Part shown: positions 13,301-23,658 of the stretch, piece by piece | Layout: every line of letters begins with the position of its first letter | Position numbering within the stretch: position 1 is the first letter of the stretch | Made by a program: the position numbers and the translations under genes | NCBI RefSeq assembly: GCF_947179165.1 | Contig: NC_077240.1 | Coordinates: forward strand, 6,312,001 to 6,376,000 | Reading direction: 5' to 3' | Source: Solanum dulcamara | Lineage: Eukaryota; Streptophyta; Magnoliopsida; Solanales; Solanaceae | DNA length: 64,000 bases | Notes under the pieces: generated by a model | Databases searched by the model: none | The model's input: the letters and a program-made list of their open reading frames with translations, nothing else | Told to the model about the DNA's origin: nothing

Positions 13301-16300
13301 AACTCAAAGGCAAGTTCTACAAAGTGGTGGTTAGACCGACCCTATTGTACGGGGTGGAGTGTTGGCCAATCAAGAAACTTCATGTCCAGAAGATGAGAGT
13401 CGCGGAAATGCGAATGCTGCGGTGGATGTGTGGGCACACTAGGATGGATAGAATTAGGAATGAAGATATCCGAGACAAGGTGGGAGTGGCATCGGTGGAG
13501 GACAAGATGCGGGAAGCGAGACTGAGATGGTTTGGGCATGTGAAGAGGAGAGACACAGATGCTCCAGTGCGGAGGTGCGAGAGGTTGGCTATGGACGGTT
13601 TCAGGAGGGGCAAAGGGAGGCCGAAGAAATATTGGGAAGAGGTCATTAGACATGATATGGCACAGTTGCAGCTCTCCGAGGACATGACCTTAGATAGGAG
13701 GCTATGGAGGACTCAGACTAAGATAGTGGGCTAGGTGGCCGATCGGTTCTCCATAGTAGTCGTAGTCGCGCTCATTTGTCTTAACATAGGATTTTGCATG
13801 GGTTTACTGCTTATATTAGTTGGGCCCAGTCTACTTTGGGTATCCTATTTTATCTATAGTAGTTAATGCCCCTTTATCCCCGATCTTTCCTACCCTGACT
13901 TTATCGCTTTATCGCTCTCATTATTCATATCTTTATATTGTCTGTTATATGCCTGGCTTTACTGACCTATGTCTTGTTTTTTCTTGTTTTTCCTTGTTTC
14001 TCCTCCCTTGTTTCTTCTCTCTTAAGCCGAGGGTCTTTCGGAAACAGCCGCCCTACCTTTTAAGGTGGGGGTTAGGTCTGCGTACACTCTACCCTCCCCA
14101 GACCCCACATGGTGGGATCACACTGGGTTTGTTGTTGTTGTTGTTGTTGACTAAGTTCCTTCCTAACTATATCTTTCTCCTCCTCCCCGTTATTATTAGC
14201 CTGTGTCATTAGGCACACAAGCATCCGCCACTAACTTTTCATTTTCATCCTCCTATTTTTTCTTCTCCTCTAGCAACCAACCACCCATAAAGCCCTAGTG
14301 AAGCTCGTTTTCCACCTCCATGTAAATGATCAGATAAAGAATGTAATCGTTTATCACAATTTGGTTAAGTAGGAAGGTAAAAACTTCTCTGCCTTGTCGT
14401 GAAACCAGTTTAAAAACACTAAGGACGTAACCCACAAGAAAATACATTGTATAAGGGCATACAAGTCACAGCACCTTGAAGATGCTCCAAGTTAAATGAT
14501 AGATGCAGTATAACACAGTGTAGTCAAAGGCGCGCTTTAAGCGCGCTTAAGCCCTGAAGCGAGGCTCAAAACTTGTTAAGCGCTTCGTCTCGCTTTATGT
14601 GCGCTTCAGTGTCGTCATCAAGGTTCTAAGGCAAACTTTTCCTTGCCAATGAGCCTTTTCTGAAGAAGTGACACTAAACAATTGATATTTCACTTTATCA
14701 TAGTTTTTTTCAATTTCTTTGGTCATATGTTTGTCATTCATGTTTATAATTATTAGTCTTGGACTAAACATGTATATTTGTATTCTTTTGTCCCTTTGCG
14801 CCTTTTTTCATTAAAGCCCACGCTTTATTTGCACTTTGCGCTTAAAGCCCCAACAAACCTTGGAGTTTTTTTGTGCTTTTTGCCTTTGATAACATTGGTA
14901 TAACATCAATGTAACTCAAATAGTTCATGCCTTCAATAATGCTCATAACATGAACTTAGGACCAACATAAGATGTTTCTCTTTTTTTGCTGATCAAGGTA
15001 ACGTATAAGAGGTTTCTCATTTTAAACTGTTCTTAGGACTAATTATGCATCTAAAGTAAAAGTGAGCACATCTCCCAATTTTGACATTTTTAGGGTATTC
15101 TCTTTCTTGTTTCAGATGATCTTTCTTTCGTTCTTCTTATTTTATTTTAAGCAGGTCTATTGCTATAGGTCACCACTGTGAATTTATCTTATAAGATAGT
15201 GATGGATCCTTTAAGATTCGCTTGAAGCCTACAAGAACGTCATGGTTAGAAAAGCTGATCAAGAAGTGACTTGTTCCTTCATGATCTGACAAAAAAATGA
15301 TTCTTGCATAGATATTGCCACCAAATAGCAAGCATACATAAATGTATAGAAAAACACGTGCCTGATGCATGTAACTTCGGAAAAGTTCATTTTGCTTCCT
15401 GACTCTTTGTACAAAGCGCCTTGGAGCAATAACACCTGTTTTCTTCTTCTGTGAACTTATCTGCATGATAACAACAAGAAGATTTACGTGCCTACAATTT
15501 CTCAATGAGCATAGATTAAAAGAAATGCTATTTTCATGAGTTGAAAATATTTGTTTCCTGGTGATAATTCTTGAATAATCATCGTTCAACAACTCACACT
15601 CACCAACGGAGAGACTGACCTGGTTGAAGGGAAAAAATGCCCAGTTATTGCAAAACTGATTAGTAGCACATCCTCATTTTCAGGTCTGAATTAGCTAAAA
15701 CTCTACTATGTAGCAACATAACCAAGAGACTAAGAAATAAAAGTTCAAGGAATGGGAGTTTGGAAGAGAAAGTTTGAAGTTCTTATATATCTCTTACGCT
15801 ATCATGTTGTCTTTGTTTTTTTTTACTTCCCTAGCACTTTGGGTTGAATCTTCAGTAAAACGGGCACATCCATCATCCTAGCTCAGCCAATAATAGTGTT
15901 TTTGCCTTCTCAATTGAGAAAAGTAAAAATCTTATGCTACTACCCTCACTTAATTGAATTTCCTCCGACCAAAATTAAGACAATTGGAATATGCTTGCTG
16001 AACATACTGAACTAGCACTTGATTGGAATTAAGTCCACAATAGTCAGAGTTCTTCTGCTTATGTATAACCCTTTTCCACTTTCTCGATTGAATAACACAT
16101 AGATAGCTAGCATTTAAGGCTAGACTTGCCAAATTCCTCAATTAAGCATGTCACATGGAGGGCACCAAACATTTTGCAAGAACAAGTAAGGTAATTACTT
16201 AACTGAGAATTATTAAATTCACGTTCAATGTAGCAGAATAACATGGAAAACACCATTCATTAGATAGAAAGCTCACACATTTAGATTGAATCTGCTACCT

Positions 16301-16933
16301 GTGAAAACAATTCAGCCAAACAAGTTAAGAGATTCTCCTCTGCTTCTGGAGGACTTTTATTATTTGCATAATACTCCAGCAGTTGCTCGCGGAAGGGGAC
16401 ACAAAAGTATAACGCCTGTATCAAAATAGATAAAGGAACAATCAATAATCACATCGGATGCAACAATCACTGCTCAAATGGAGTGTTTTACTACTCAAAT
16501 TACTCACGAGTGTAATATTCGTTACTGGATTAACCTAAGGACGAATTTCATCATTGGAATACTAATCAAAACATCAAATTGCAAAACTAAGCATCCTCAT
16601 TAAACTTATAATTCGTAAACTGGATAGTGAAAACAAAAAAAGGGTAAATCGATCAAATAGCAACAGCAACACAACTAGATAACCTCCAGGTTTAACTAGC
16701 TAGGAATCCAAATTATTAAGATCATCAGAATGAAATAGGTCTGGGGATCAAAGCATACTGTAGAAATTCAAGGACTCAAAAAATAAATAGAAAAAGAAGA
16801 AGAAGAGTATTTAAACCTGCAAGACGCTGTTGCAATAACAAGTGTTGCCGAAATTTTCGAGACCGAAGTATCGTTCACCTTCGGGAAACTGGTCTCCGAG
16901 GGCCTTTTCGAGCTTGGAACCCGTTGCACCCAT
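10397..16933 (-). CDS. Ubiquitin-specific protease, UBP3/UBP4 type
   Basis: Cysteine protease of the USP/UCH family that removes ubiquitin from conjugates; the Arabidopsis UBP3/UBP4 pair is nuclear and needed in pollen. Coding exons in transcript order: 16933-16817, 16415-16299, 15460-15362, 11765-11583, 11052-10871, 10799-10397, giving 366 residues (Arabidopsis proteins are about 370). The Cys box is [16 protein letters not shown] with catalytic C32. The His box is [12 protein letters not shown] with H309, followed by WLFFDDE holding the acidic residue near D324. Two CxxC pairs (C181/C184 and C228/C231) form the usual zinc ribbon. I start at 16933 because [20 protein letters not shown] matches the family N-terminus and a TATA box lies about 70 bp upstream; an in-frame ATG at 17068 lies beyond that TATA box. 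Intron 3 (11766-15361) is 3.6 kb, is largely transposon sequence, and begins with GC rather than GT. Confidence 0.95.
12019..14149 (+). mobile_element. 5'-truncated RTE-type LINE in UBP intron 3
   Basis: Non-LTR retrotransposon copy of about 2.1 kb, opposite in direction to the host gene. The 5' end is cut off within the ORF near 12019, so the apurinic endonuclease domain is missing. The 3' UTR (13735-14149) ends in a (TTG)n tract at 14128-14149, the typical simple-repeat tail of plant RTE elements. I could not identify a convincing target-site duplication, so the left boundary is approximate. Confidence 0.85.
12022..13734 (+). CDS. RTE-type LINE reverse transcriptase (5'-truncated ORF)
   Basis: Reading frame open for about 570 codons with no stop until TAG at 13732. 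It enters mid-protein with [19 protein letters not shown], a linker typical of plant RTE ORFs after the endonuclease. The reverse transcriptase follows: [72 protein letters not shown] and the catalytic LFADDIVLI. The C-terminal region [12 protein letters not shown] and RWFGHVKRR matches the conserved tail of this clade. No real start codon is seen; the ORF is a relic of a longer one and has presumably no function in the host gene. Confidence 0.9.
   Translation, partial: EEKGGDKKLFKLAKARERKSRDLDQVKYIKDEDGQVLVQESRIRQRWQSYFHELLNEGGDRDFVLGDLEHLDRCRDFGYCRRIKVEEVMGAVRRISRGKATGPDEIPGEFWKNAGRVGLEWLTALFNVIFRTSKMPEEWRWSTIIPVYKNKGDIQSCNNYRGIKLLSHTMKVWERVIEMRVRSSVSISENQFGFMPGRSTTEAIHILRRLVEQYRERKRDLHMIFIDLEKAYDKVPREVLWRCLEAKCLPVAYIRAIKDMYDGAKTRVRTVGGDSEHFPVTMGLHQGSTLSPFLFALVMDQLTRQIQGEVPWCMLFADDIVLIDETHNGVNDKLEGWRQTLESKGFKLSRTKTEYLECSFSGLPREADGEVRFGTQAIQKKRSFKYLGSIIQEDGDIDDDVSHRISAGWMKWRLASGVLCDKKVPPKLKGKFYKVVVRPTLLYGVECWPIKKLHVQKMRVAEMRMLRWMCGHTRMDRIRNEDIRDKVGVASVEDKMREARLRWFGHVKRRDTDAPVRRCERLAMDGFRRGKGRPKKYWEEVIRHDMAQLQLSEDMTLDRRLWRTQTKIVG
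14516..14897. mobile_element. hAT-type MITE in UBP intron 3
   Basis: A 382-bp element with 16-bp inverted ends, CAGTGTAGTCAAAGGC at the left and the complement of CAATGTTATCAAAGGC at the right (three mismatches). It is flanked by a perfect 8-bp duplication, GTATAACA, at 14508-14515 and 14898-14905. CA at the termini plus an 8-bp duplication indicate hAT. The left end carries GC-rich AAGCGCGCTTAAGC stretches. No coding capacity. Confidence 0.87.
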
Positions 16934-17003
16934 GAGACCATCAACCAAATACCAATACTCCTCTATTCTGCCTTTGGTCTTCAAATTCAACAAATCGTAG
17001 CAC

Positions 17004-17011
17004 AATTTATA
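17004..17011 (-). promoter_or_regulatory. TATA box of the UBP gene
   Basis: Reads TATAAATT on the minus strand, about 70 bp before the chosen ATG at 16933. Pyrimidine-rich CT repeats lie upstream at about 17109-17130. Position and sequence fit a plant core promoter and argue against the in-frame ATG at 17068. Confidence 0.55.
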
Positions 17012-17069
17012 GAGCAAAAAATGGAGGTGACTTTGAATTTTCGATTCTTTTTGGGTTGAATGTGTCATT

Positions 17070-17970
17070 CATCTCCAAGGCGTGCTTGTAGAGGCGGTGC
17101 CATCTGGGCTCTCTTTCTCTCTCTCTCCACCTTTGACCCAACCTTATGCTTTTAGTAACTAATTGGAGAAATTAGCCGAATCAGACATTTAATGGTTACT
17201 ATATACTTAACTTATAATTTCGATTAATTATTAAATATGATTATAGTTTAATTAATTCTATTATTTAATTTGTATAATAAATTTAGAATTTTTATACGTT
17301 TATCCTATTTATTTGTATACAATTTGTTGATACATTTAATTTGTATAAATTATGAAAAATTCACAACAATACAAATTCAAAATTTGTATATAATTATCCT
17401 ATTTGTATATGATTTGTTGATATATTTAATTTGTATAAGTTCTGAAAAATTCTTAAATGTATAAATACAGAATTTGTATATACTTACTCTATTTATATAT
17501 TGGCAAGCGAAATATACAAGCGGAGTTCTGAAAAATTGCTAAATATATAAATACAAAATTTGTATATATTTATTATGTTTGTATATTGGCAAGCGGAATA
17601 TATAAAGGGAAATACTCATAACAAATAAAACTATAGCTATGATACGTAATTATGAAACTATAGCTAATTAAGGAGCATAATTAAAATACTTATAATAGTT
17701 ATTTGTGAAATTATCAAGAGAAAAATATATAATTTAGATAAATATTATGAAATTAAAGTGGGCCCTCTTAACTTTTCTGTATTAGATTGAGATATCAAAG
17801 AAAGAGAAAAGGAAGTGAAGATAGTAAGAATTCAATCATACTTATTGTGATGATTATTTCACAATCACATAACTATCACTTGTTCTATAAAAATAATTTT
17901 TATACTAATAAGAAAAACACTAGAAGAGCATTAATATGAATGACACTTTATCCTTATTACATTACAAGTG
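17070..17970. other. AT-rich spacer, no gene seen
   Basis: Upstream flank of the UBP gene. It contains locally repeated AATTTGTATA-type words between about 17270 and 17600 (ATACAAATT, GAAAAATTC, TATTGGCAAGCG), which look like a short degenerate direct repeat. No coding frame is supported. Confidence 0.5.
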
Positions 17971-17974
17971 ATAC

Positions 17975-20190
17975 CTCAAATTCCAAAAATGCTTCTCTAG
18001 TCCCAAGCTTGGGGTGCATTCCATTATCGCGGAAATATTCCCTCATGGCACACTCAGAATATGGGGCTCCGGAGCATTATTACCACGGCTACTGTCGACC
18101 CGAGCGAGATTGAGCACGGTATGAAAGATCTTTGAAATCCTTGATAGTCTGGAGAATTCCTCATTCCCTTTCGTGTAAATTCCCCAGTGGCGAATTTCAA
18201 ATTTGTAGAACCCAGAACAGGCTCAAGGCCATCTCTTCCAACATTTTCTTACTTCTATCACCACAAACAAGGGACACCTCATTAAGCAAGAACTCGAGTT
18301 AAGAGTGGGGCAGTGTTCTGATCTTTCCATTTTTTGACCAATTTCTTGGGTAAAGTCTCCCAACTATATTTGAAAATGAATCCCCAGGGATTCAAAAAGA
18401 AATTCGACTTTTCCCTACCCCTTTGCAGGCCTCCCTGCCCATCTGTTTTGGCTATTGGTCTAGAAATGGCTGCAAGAGACTGCTAGCATTCACAGAAATG
18501 TTCTAACATAGAGTAGAATTGAACATGGAAGAGATTCATTGATAACAGTAAAAAGATGGACGCCTAATTCCAATACAATAGGGGTCTATCAGTGCAAGTC
18601 AGTTGAACACCGTGATTGATGAGTGGGTAGGTCGATTGGGAGCACCTCTCGCCCAGTTAAAAAAGAGCGAAATGTCAACACTCAAGTATGCAAGCATTCT
18701 GATACAAAAAAAACAAAGAAGAACAGAAAGAAGAATGCCTAATCATTGCCTTTAAGTCAGAACTACCAGGAGCAAATTTCAAGATCATTAGGAATCCAAG
18801 AGAACAAATAGTCGCGGAAAAAATGGCATCGTTGACTCCAGAGAGACCAGTCAAACAATTGGTGTTTAAGCCTATACCGGATCAGAGTAAACAACAATGT
18901 CGAATCAGGCCTCTCGTCTTTCGAATTAAGCTTCCGATTTAGTTGGTGCAGACACTGAAGGATCAGCTGATACTAAATAGGAAAAGTTTTCGATCGAAGC
19001 TCTCGAGACTCTCGACGGGAGAATCTAGGCTATTCAGGAAGAATCGCAGCAATTCTCCAATCCTCGGATATCTTACCCGATCAGTCCGACAGATTCTCCC
19101 TTTTGGTTTTCGAGTTCTAGTTCAAGGCAGGGTAGGACGGGACTCACGGAGGTTGGAGGGAGCCTTCCCTCTGGAAAAACCTAATAAGACTCATTCTAAT
19201 ACTTGAGTTCAAGCTCCTACTTCGAAGTAAGCCTATGGGTTGTTTCGAAGCTAAGTAGCTAAAGCGTACTTGAGTGTTAAAGGGGGTACACAGATTTGGG
19301 CTACTAAGTGGAACCAGACCATTCTGAACCCTCGATTGGATTGTTTTCTAGGAATGTTGAGCCGGGTATGTAAGCCTTCTAATTTGCTTCATTATCTTCT
19401 TCTTCGCCAACGACTTATGGTCCTGTTTCAACCACCCTTCCTTTTCTACCTTTCTCTTAAAAAACTTAGCCTTCGCCCGCCTATTCAACAGGGGCATCAG
19501 AGGTCTTAGGAATCCCATCCCTAACGAGTTAGAAGTGGAACAAACGCTCTTAGCCTTTTGCTTGAGAGTAGGACTTGTGAAGTCAAAGACTTCAACCTGC
19601 TGCTTGACTGCTCGACTTAGCTATTGAAGAAGCTCTTTGCCTTTAGGTACCAGGAGTAGGCAAAAAAAGACGGGCTTTCCTCCAACTGGCACGATTGAAA
19701 TAGAAGGCTAGAAAGGTGCGCTATTGCCCGATCATAGCTGCACTGTATTAGACTAGTTATCTGTCTCCCCTGCCCTAATCAAGTTTGCAAATCCTTTGTG
19801 AAAGGTTACGTTACACTGGTACTTTTAAGTTCGTTCAATTCACACAGGCAGGATGATTGAGGTGCGTTCTTCAACATAGCTCAGTTGGTAGAGCATTGGG
19901 CTTTTAACCTAATGGTCGCAGGTTCAAGTCATACTATACCCAAACCTAAAAGCGGGTGGTTTTAAGTCCAGAGCCCTATTCTGGTTATAGACAAGGACGA
20001 GCTTTTTCACGAAGAAAGCTTCGCGCCCAACTGCTTAGACTGATTGACTGTGGTCAGATCAGAGCCCTTTATTGTCTGTTGGAGGAGATTGATTGGACTT
20101 TATACGGAAAGCCACTTGACTTGTTGGAGAAGGGCGTTCAGCCTCCTGCTTGGAGAAGAATCAACAGAATAGCTAATATTACTGGAGAAA
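17975..20190. other. Mitochondrial-DNA-like insert (NUMT)
   Basis: A 2.2-kb block whose base composition is clearly GC-richer than the AT-rich DNA on both sides. It holds a degenerate plant-mitochondrial-type tRNA-Lys and several stop-broken frames. The general look (many short GAAG/CTTTC words, no introns, no plant nuclear gene) fits intergenic mitochondrial DNA transferred to the nucleus. Boundaries are read from the composition change and are approximate. Organelle origin rests mainly on the tRNA and composition, so it remains an inference. Confidence 0.6.
19870..19942 (+). pseudogene. tRNA-Lys(UUU) pseudogene, mitochondrial type
   Basis: The D arm (GCTCAGTTGGTAGAGC), the anticodon arm TTGGG-CTTTTAA-CCTAA with anticodon TTT, and TTCAAGT in the T loop are intact. 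The 5' acceptor strand reads TTCAACA and cannot pair with the 3' strand TATACCC. The T stem is also broken (GCAGG opposite CATAC). The head of the gene therefore appears recombined or mutated, and it should not fold as a functional tRNA. Confidence 0.75.
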
Positions 20191-20273
20191 ATTGGATATT
20201 AATAAATTTAGTTAGATGGATGGTGAAATTCGTAAAGTTAGTTAGCAATTTTTTTTTTAAACATAAAGCATAA
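19956..20273 (+). other. Unidentified open frame in the mitochondrial-like block
   Basis: Open frame of about 105 codons. The first 80 residues have an ordinary protein composition (FSRRKLRAQLLRLIDCG, ALYCLLEEIDWTLYG), while the last 25 are encoded by the AT-rich nuclear flank. I do not recognise it. It may be a fragment of a mitochondrial ORF joined to nuclear sequence at the insert edge. It has no clear start context and probably is not expressed. Confidence 0.3.
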
Positions 20274-20274
20274 G

Positions 20275-21820
20275 CTTTAATTATTCATGCCGAAGCTTAC
20301 TAGTCAATTTCATATTTTGAGACCAGTGAGTTTCACTTTCTTCCCCAATATTTAGTTAGAACTCAACTTTTGTACATGTTATTTTTTGACTTCACAAAAC
20401 CAGCTAAACGTATGAATTATAGATTATTAAGTAAGAAGAAAAAGATATATTTTTGTGAGAAAAATGGGAAGAAGAGGTGACAATAAGAATAAATATTTAA
20501 GAAAAAAGTACACTTTGTTGATTAGTGATAATAGCCCTTTGCTTTATTTGGCAAATAAATACTCCCTCGTTTCATATTAGATATACATCTTACTAAAAAT
20601 GTTTGTTTCATATTAATTATTTGATCATTTACTATTATATTTTTCTCATTTTACCCCTACAGTTAATATGACCTTTTGAATGTGAACAATTCTCAATACT
20701 AGCTATTTATATATTCTATGTATATTGCATTAATATGAACAAAGGGAAAAATAATAAAAATAATCAATCTATTAATAATTTCTTAATCACCATATGAAAT
20801 AGAAAGTGTCCATCTTAATTAGAGAAGAAGTCAATAAAGATTTGGTGCAATGCATCTCTTAGAAAAGATTTCAGAAAATCTAATATATTCTCAATCCCAT
20901 GATGTCAAGCCCTTGTAATTAAATCTTCTTTTTTTAATTAAATTGTATTTTCATTACTCTAAATCCTTTACTGTGGCCAAATGTGTCATGATCTTCTATG
21001 AGGAAAATAAACAAAGAATGTAGATAACATTTGCTTCTACGTGCATTGCACAATAATTAAGAAAAAATGAAATATGACAAATTATTATTTGGGGAGGGGG
21101 ATATTTATATATCTATCTTATCTTATATTTATATATAATTAAAAGAAAAAAAAAATTAGCTCAAAATTAAATAAGTGATAGCGCGAGAAGAAAGACATAT
21201 GACAATTTTAAAATAAAAATTAATTAGTTAGGTAATAATTAGTTATTGTTTGTCTATAATTTTTACAGCCTTTTTAAAATTTAAAATTTTGCAGTTTCTT
21301 TAATTCTTCCTATTTTTTAAAATTTAAATTTTGATATTAATTTATCCATGTTATATCCACGTCTCAAACCCTATAAACTGCACGTATCCCTTTAATTTAA
21401 TCCCCATTTTCCTGCGTACACAAATTTTGGTTTTGATTTTTCACAACATATTTCTTTTAGAATTTGAAAATCGAAAACATCATTAATTTGTGATTAGAAT
21501 TTGATTACTGATTTGGTTGTCTTCTTAGTATAGGTTGAAACAATAGAATTTTATTACATTTATATTTGCTTTTTTCGGTTGAAACAATTTGATCACGTTC
21601 TCTAATTACTACAATCTCTTAATACATGGGAATTTTTCTATTTGGATTTTTTGAGTTTTTACTATTCTCTTCTTACTATTGTTTTGAACAAGAATAGCCA
21701 AGCCTTTCATGTTCATAACAACAGTTTTGACTCTTATTACTATTTTTTTTTAAGAGTTGTGTCAAGTCAAATATGAATAAGTAAATATAAATATAAAAAC
21801 TAGTAATTAAAAAATAAAAT
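20275..21820. other. AT-rich spacer, no gene seen
   Basis: Very AT-rich DNA with no supported frame. A sequence near 20563 (CTCCCTCGTTTCATATTAG) resembles the end of a Stowaway-type MITE, but I did not find a matching opposite terminus. Confidence 0.5.
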
Positions 21821-22062
21821 AAAGATGAAGATCCAATTGAACTAATTAAAAAATTTAAGAAAAATTTATAGAAATTATTATTAACTATCAACTACTACCC
21901 TTTAAATAAAGCTAAAATCTAATTATCTAAATGACCAAAAAAACAAAAGAAGAAAAACCAAAAGAGTAATGAGTGTGCTAAGATTTGATCATGCTTAATT
22001 CACCCTTTGATGATAACTGCAATAGTTTCGGACTTTGCTTAGGAAAAATGGTATCCTCCTGG

Positions 22063-22689
22063 TAGGGGTGTATATGGATTGGGTTGGTTCGGATTTTTTA
22101 CAAATCAAATCAAATCATTTATGTCGGGTTATTAAATCTATAAACCAAACCAAATCAATAAAAGTCGGGTTTTTCGATATCAATTTTTCTCGGATTTTTC
22201 GGGTTTTTTCGAGTTTCTCGAGTTTTTCATAGTATCTAATAAAAAACATAGAGTAGTGCTTCTTAAAAAAAGTTCTAGTACAAAATATCAACATATAAGA
22301 TGGAGGCAGAACACTATTTGAAGTTTTAACTTTATAATATAACTTTATAAGATGAGCTTTTTTGTATATTATTTAGATGGTTTCTCAAGTCCAAATCAAA
22401 ATGTAAGAAAGAAAACAAAAATTATGAAAAATATTTAAAAAATATTTATAAATTACATTTTAATAAATATTTTTATGTATAACATAATTTAAAAGTAGTA
22501 TATCTATAATCGGGTCGATTTGGGTTCGGTTTGACTTTTTTTAGTTAAAACCAAACCAACCCTATAATGGTTGGGGTTTTTTTCCAAATACCAAACCAAG
22601 TCAAACCAAACCACTAGTCAGATTTTTTTTCCGGTTTGATTCGGTTTGTCGGTTTGGTGCGGTTTATCGGTTTGCCCTGTACAGCCCTA
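22063..22689. mobile_element. hAT-type MITE (TAGGG family), copy 1
   Basis: A 627-bp element with inverted ends TAGGGGTGTATATGG and the complement of TAGGGCTGTACAGGG. It is flanked by an 8-bp duplication with one mismatch, CCTCCTGG (22055-22062) and CATCCTGG (22690-22697). The paralogous site near 26784-26800 lacks the element, which proves an insertion. The interior is AT-rich with CAAACCAAACC/GGTTTGG runs. A second family member is at 39376-39992 in the same orientation. Confidence 0.93.
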
Positions 22690-23189
22690 CATCCTGGATT
22701 GCGCAAACCCTCTATAAAAGCAATCATCTGAAATTGTTGAAATGATTTTGCATCATTATGTGGATAATAAAATTTTACGCTTGAAACAGAAGTGATCAAA
22801 TTTGATACACAATCGTCCATTTTGATACAAGAAGTCACTGGAGCCGGAGCCAAAGATGAAGTCGTGTGTAGTGGTGAAACCACAACATCAACTAGGGATG
22901 GAGCCGCATGAGTTGGTGAAGAAGCCATATGAGATGGTGGAACCACATTATCAACGGGAGATAGAGATAAAGCCATGTGAGTTGGTGGTGATGGTTTTAT
23001 TGGGTGACGACGCCACCACCATCCAATTGAAGGTACATGATGAGGACGCCACCACCATAGAATTGAAGAAGTACTAAACAACTCCTTGCTATCTTCTGTT
23101 TTGGGTTTCGTTGCAGTGGCGTTAACGATATTTATGTAAATACCCAACAAAAGAAACACATATAATAATGTGTCACTTGATCTCGACAT
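22614..23189 (-). CDS. Small secreted protein of unknown function, C-terminus from a MITE
   Basis: Single-exon frame of 191 codons. The N-terminus is a clear signal peptide (basic start, hydrophobic YVFLLLGIYINIV, cleavage likely after NA), so export is expected. Two tryptophan clusters follow (WWWRPHH, WWWRRHP), then a Pro/Ser/His-rich low-complexity stretch with THM/SHM/THA repeats, then a short conserved-looking tail with two cysteines (SCIKMDDCVSNLITS). I do not recognise the family. The last 25 residues, from the Cys after LRNPG, are read from the MITE at 22063-22689. The duplicate copy and the sequence across the insertion site suggest that the original protein stopped a few codons after LRNPG (GGYHFS, stop). 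Whether the gene is expressed cannot be told from sequence. Confidence 0.6.
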   Translation of the reverse strand: MSRSSDTLLYVFLLLGIYINIVNATATKPKTEDSKELFSTSSILWWWRPHHVPSIGWWWRRHPIKPSPPTHMALSLSPVDNVVPPSHMASSPTHAAPSLVDVVVSPLHTTSSLAPAPVTSCIKMDDCVSNLITSVSSVKFYYPHNDAKSFQQFQMIAFIEGLRNPGCRAVQGKPINRTKPTNRIKPEKKSD

Positions 23190-23658
23190 ATTTCAAAAAA
23201 AGATCAAATAAATTACGTTTGAATCGAACGTTTCAGAAAAAAGAAGAATAATTAGTAGTGAATGTGAGAAGGAAGAAATATGAGTACTACTTCCGAATCC
23301 CAATCCATTTAAACTTGGAACATCTACTTCTACCCAAATTCGGATTTGAATAATATAAATAGACAAAAGAAGGCGATACTATTTCCCAATCCGTTTAAAC
23401 TTGGAACATCTACTTCTACCCAAATTGTCGGAGGTGTCATTCTTGACGGCTAAATGGTAAATTGATTTAACTAAATCCAACAATATAATTAACCTAAGCC
23501 TTTTCCACTCCTCTTAATTTAATTTGAACAAATTTTATCACTGGAAAGAAAAAGAAACTGATTTTCAACAATATATCTTATGTATTTATAAGCATGCTAG
23601 CAGTTTTGTTTCTATCTTTCATTGTAATAGAAATATTTTTGCCGTAATATATATTTTT

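Larger units (their letters stand above)
21821..23425. repeat. Segmental duplication, copy A (pairs with 26590-27480)
   Basis: After removal of the MITE at 22063-22689, this block aligns throughout with 26590-27480. Matching landmarks include AGATGAAGATCCAATTGAAC, GAGTGTGCTAAGATTTGA, AAGCAATCATCTGAAATTG, and GAATGTGAGAAGGAAGAAAT upstream of the gene. It carries the intact version of a small secreted-protein gene. The right edge also has its own internal direct repeat: AACTTGGAACATCTACTTCT occurs near 23309 and again near 23399. Confidence 0.85.

Noticed and set aside
13820..14212. 130-codon plus-strand frame after the LINE ORF
   Set aside because: It is translated LINE 3' UTR and tail ending in a simple repeat, not a gene.
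16934..17068. In-frame upstream ATG extending the UBP protein by 45 residues
   Set aside because: The TATA box at 17004-17011 lies inside this extension, and [10 protein letters not shown] at 16933 matches the family N-terminus.
20563..20830. Complete Stowaway MITE
   Set aside because: The left end CTCCCTCGTTTCATAT has no convincing inverted partner, so boundaries cannot be supported.
22856..23077. Plus-strand frame opposite the secreted-protein gene
   Set aside because: Antisense of the Pro/Ser-rich region; its acidic repeats are only the complement of the low-complexity coding sequence.
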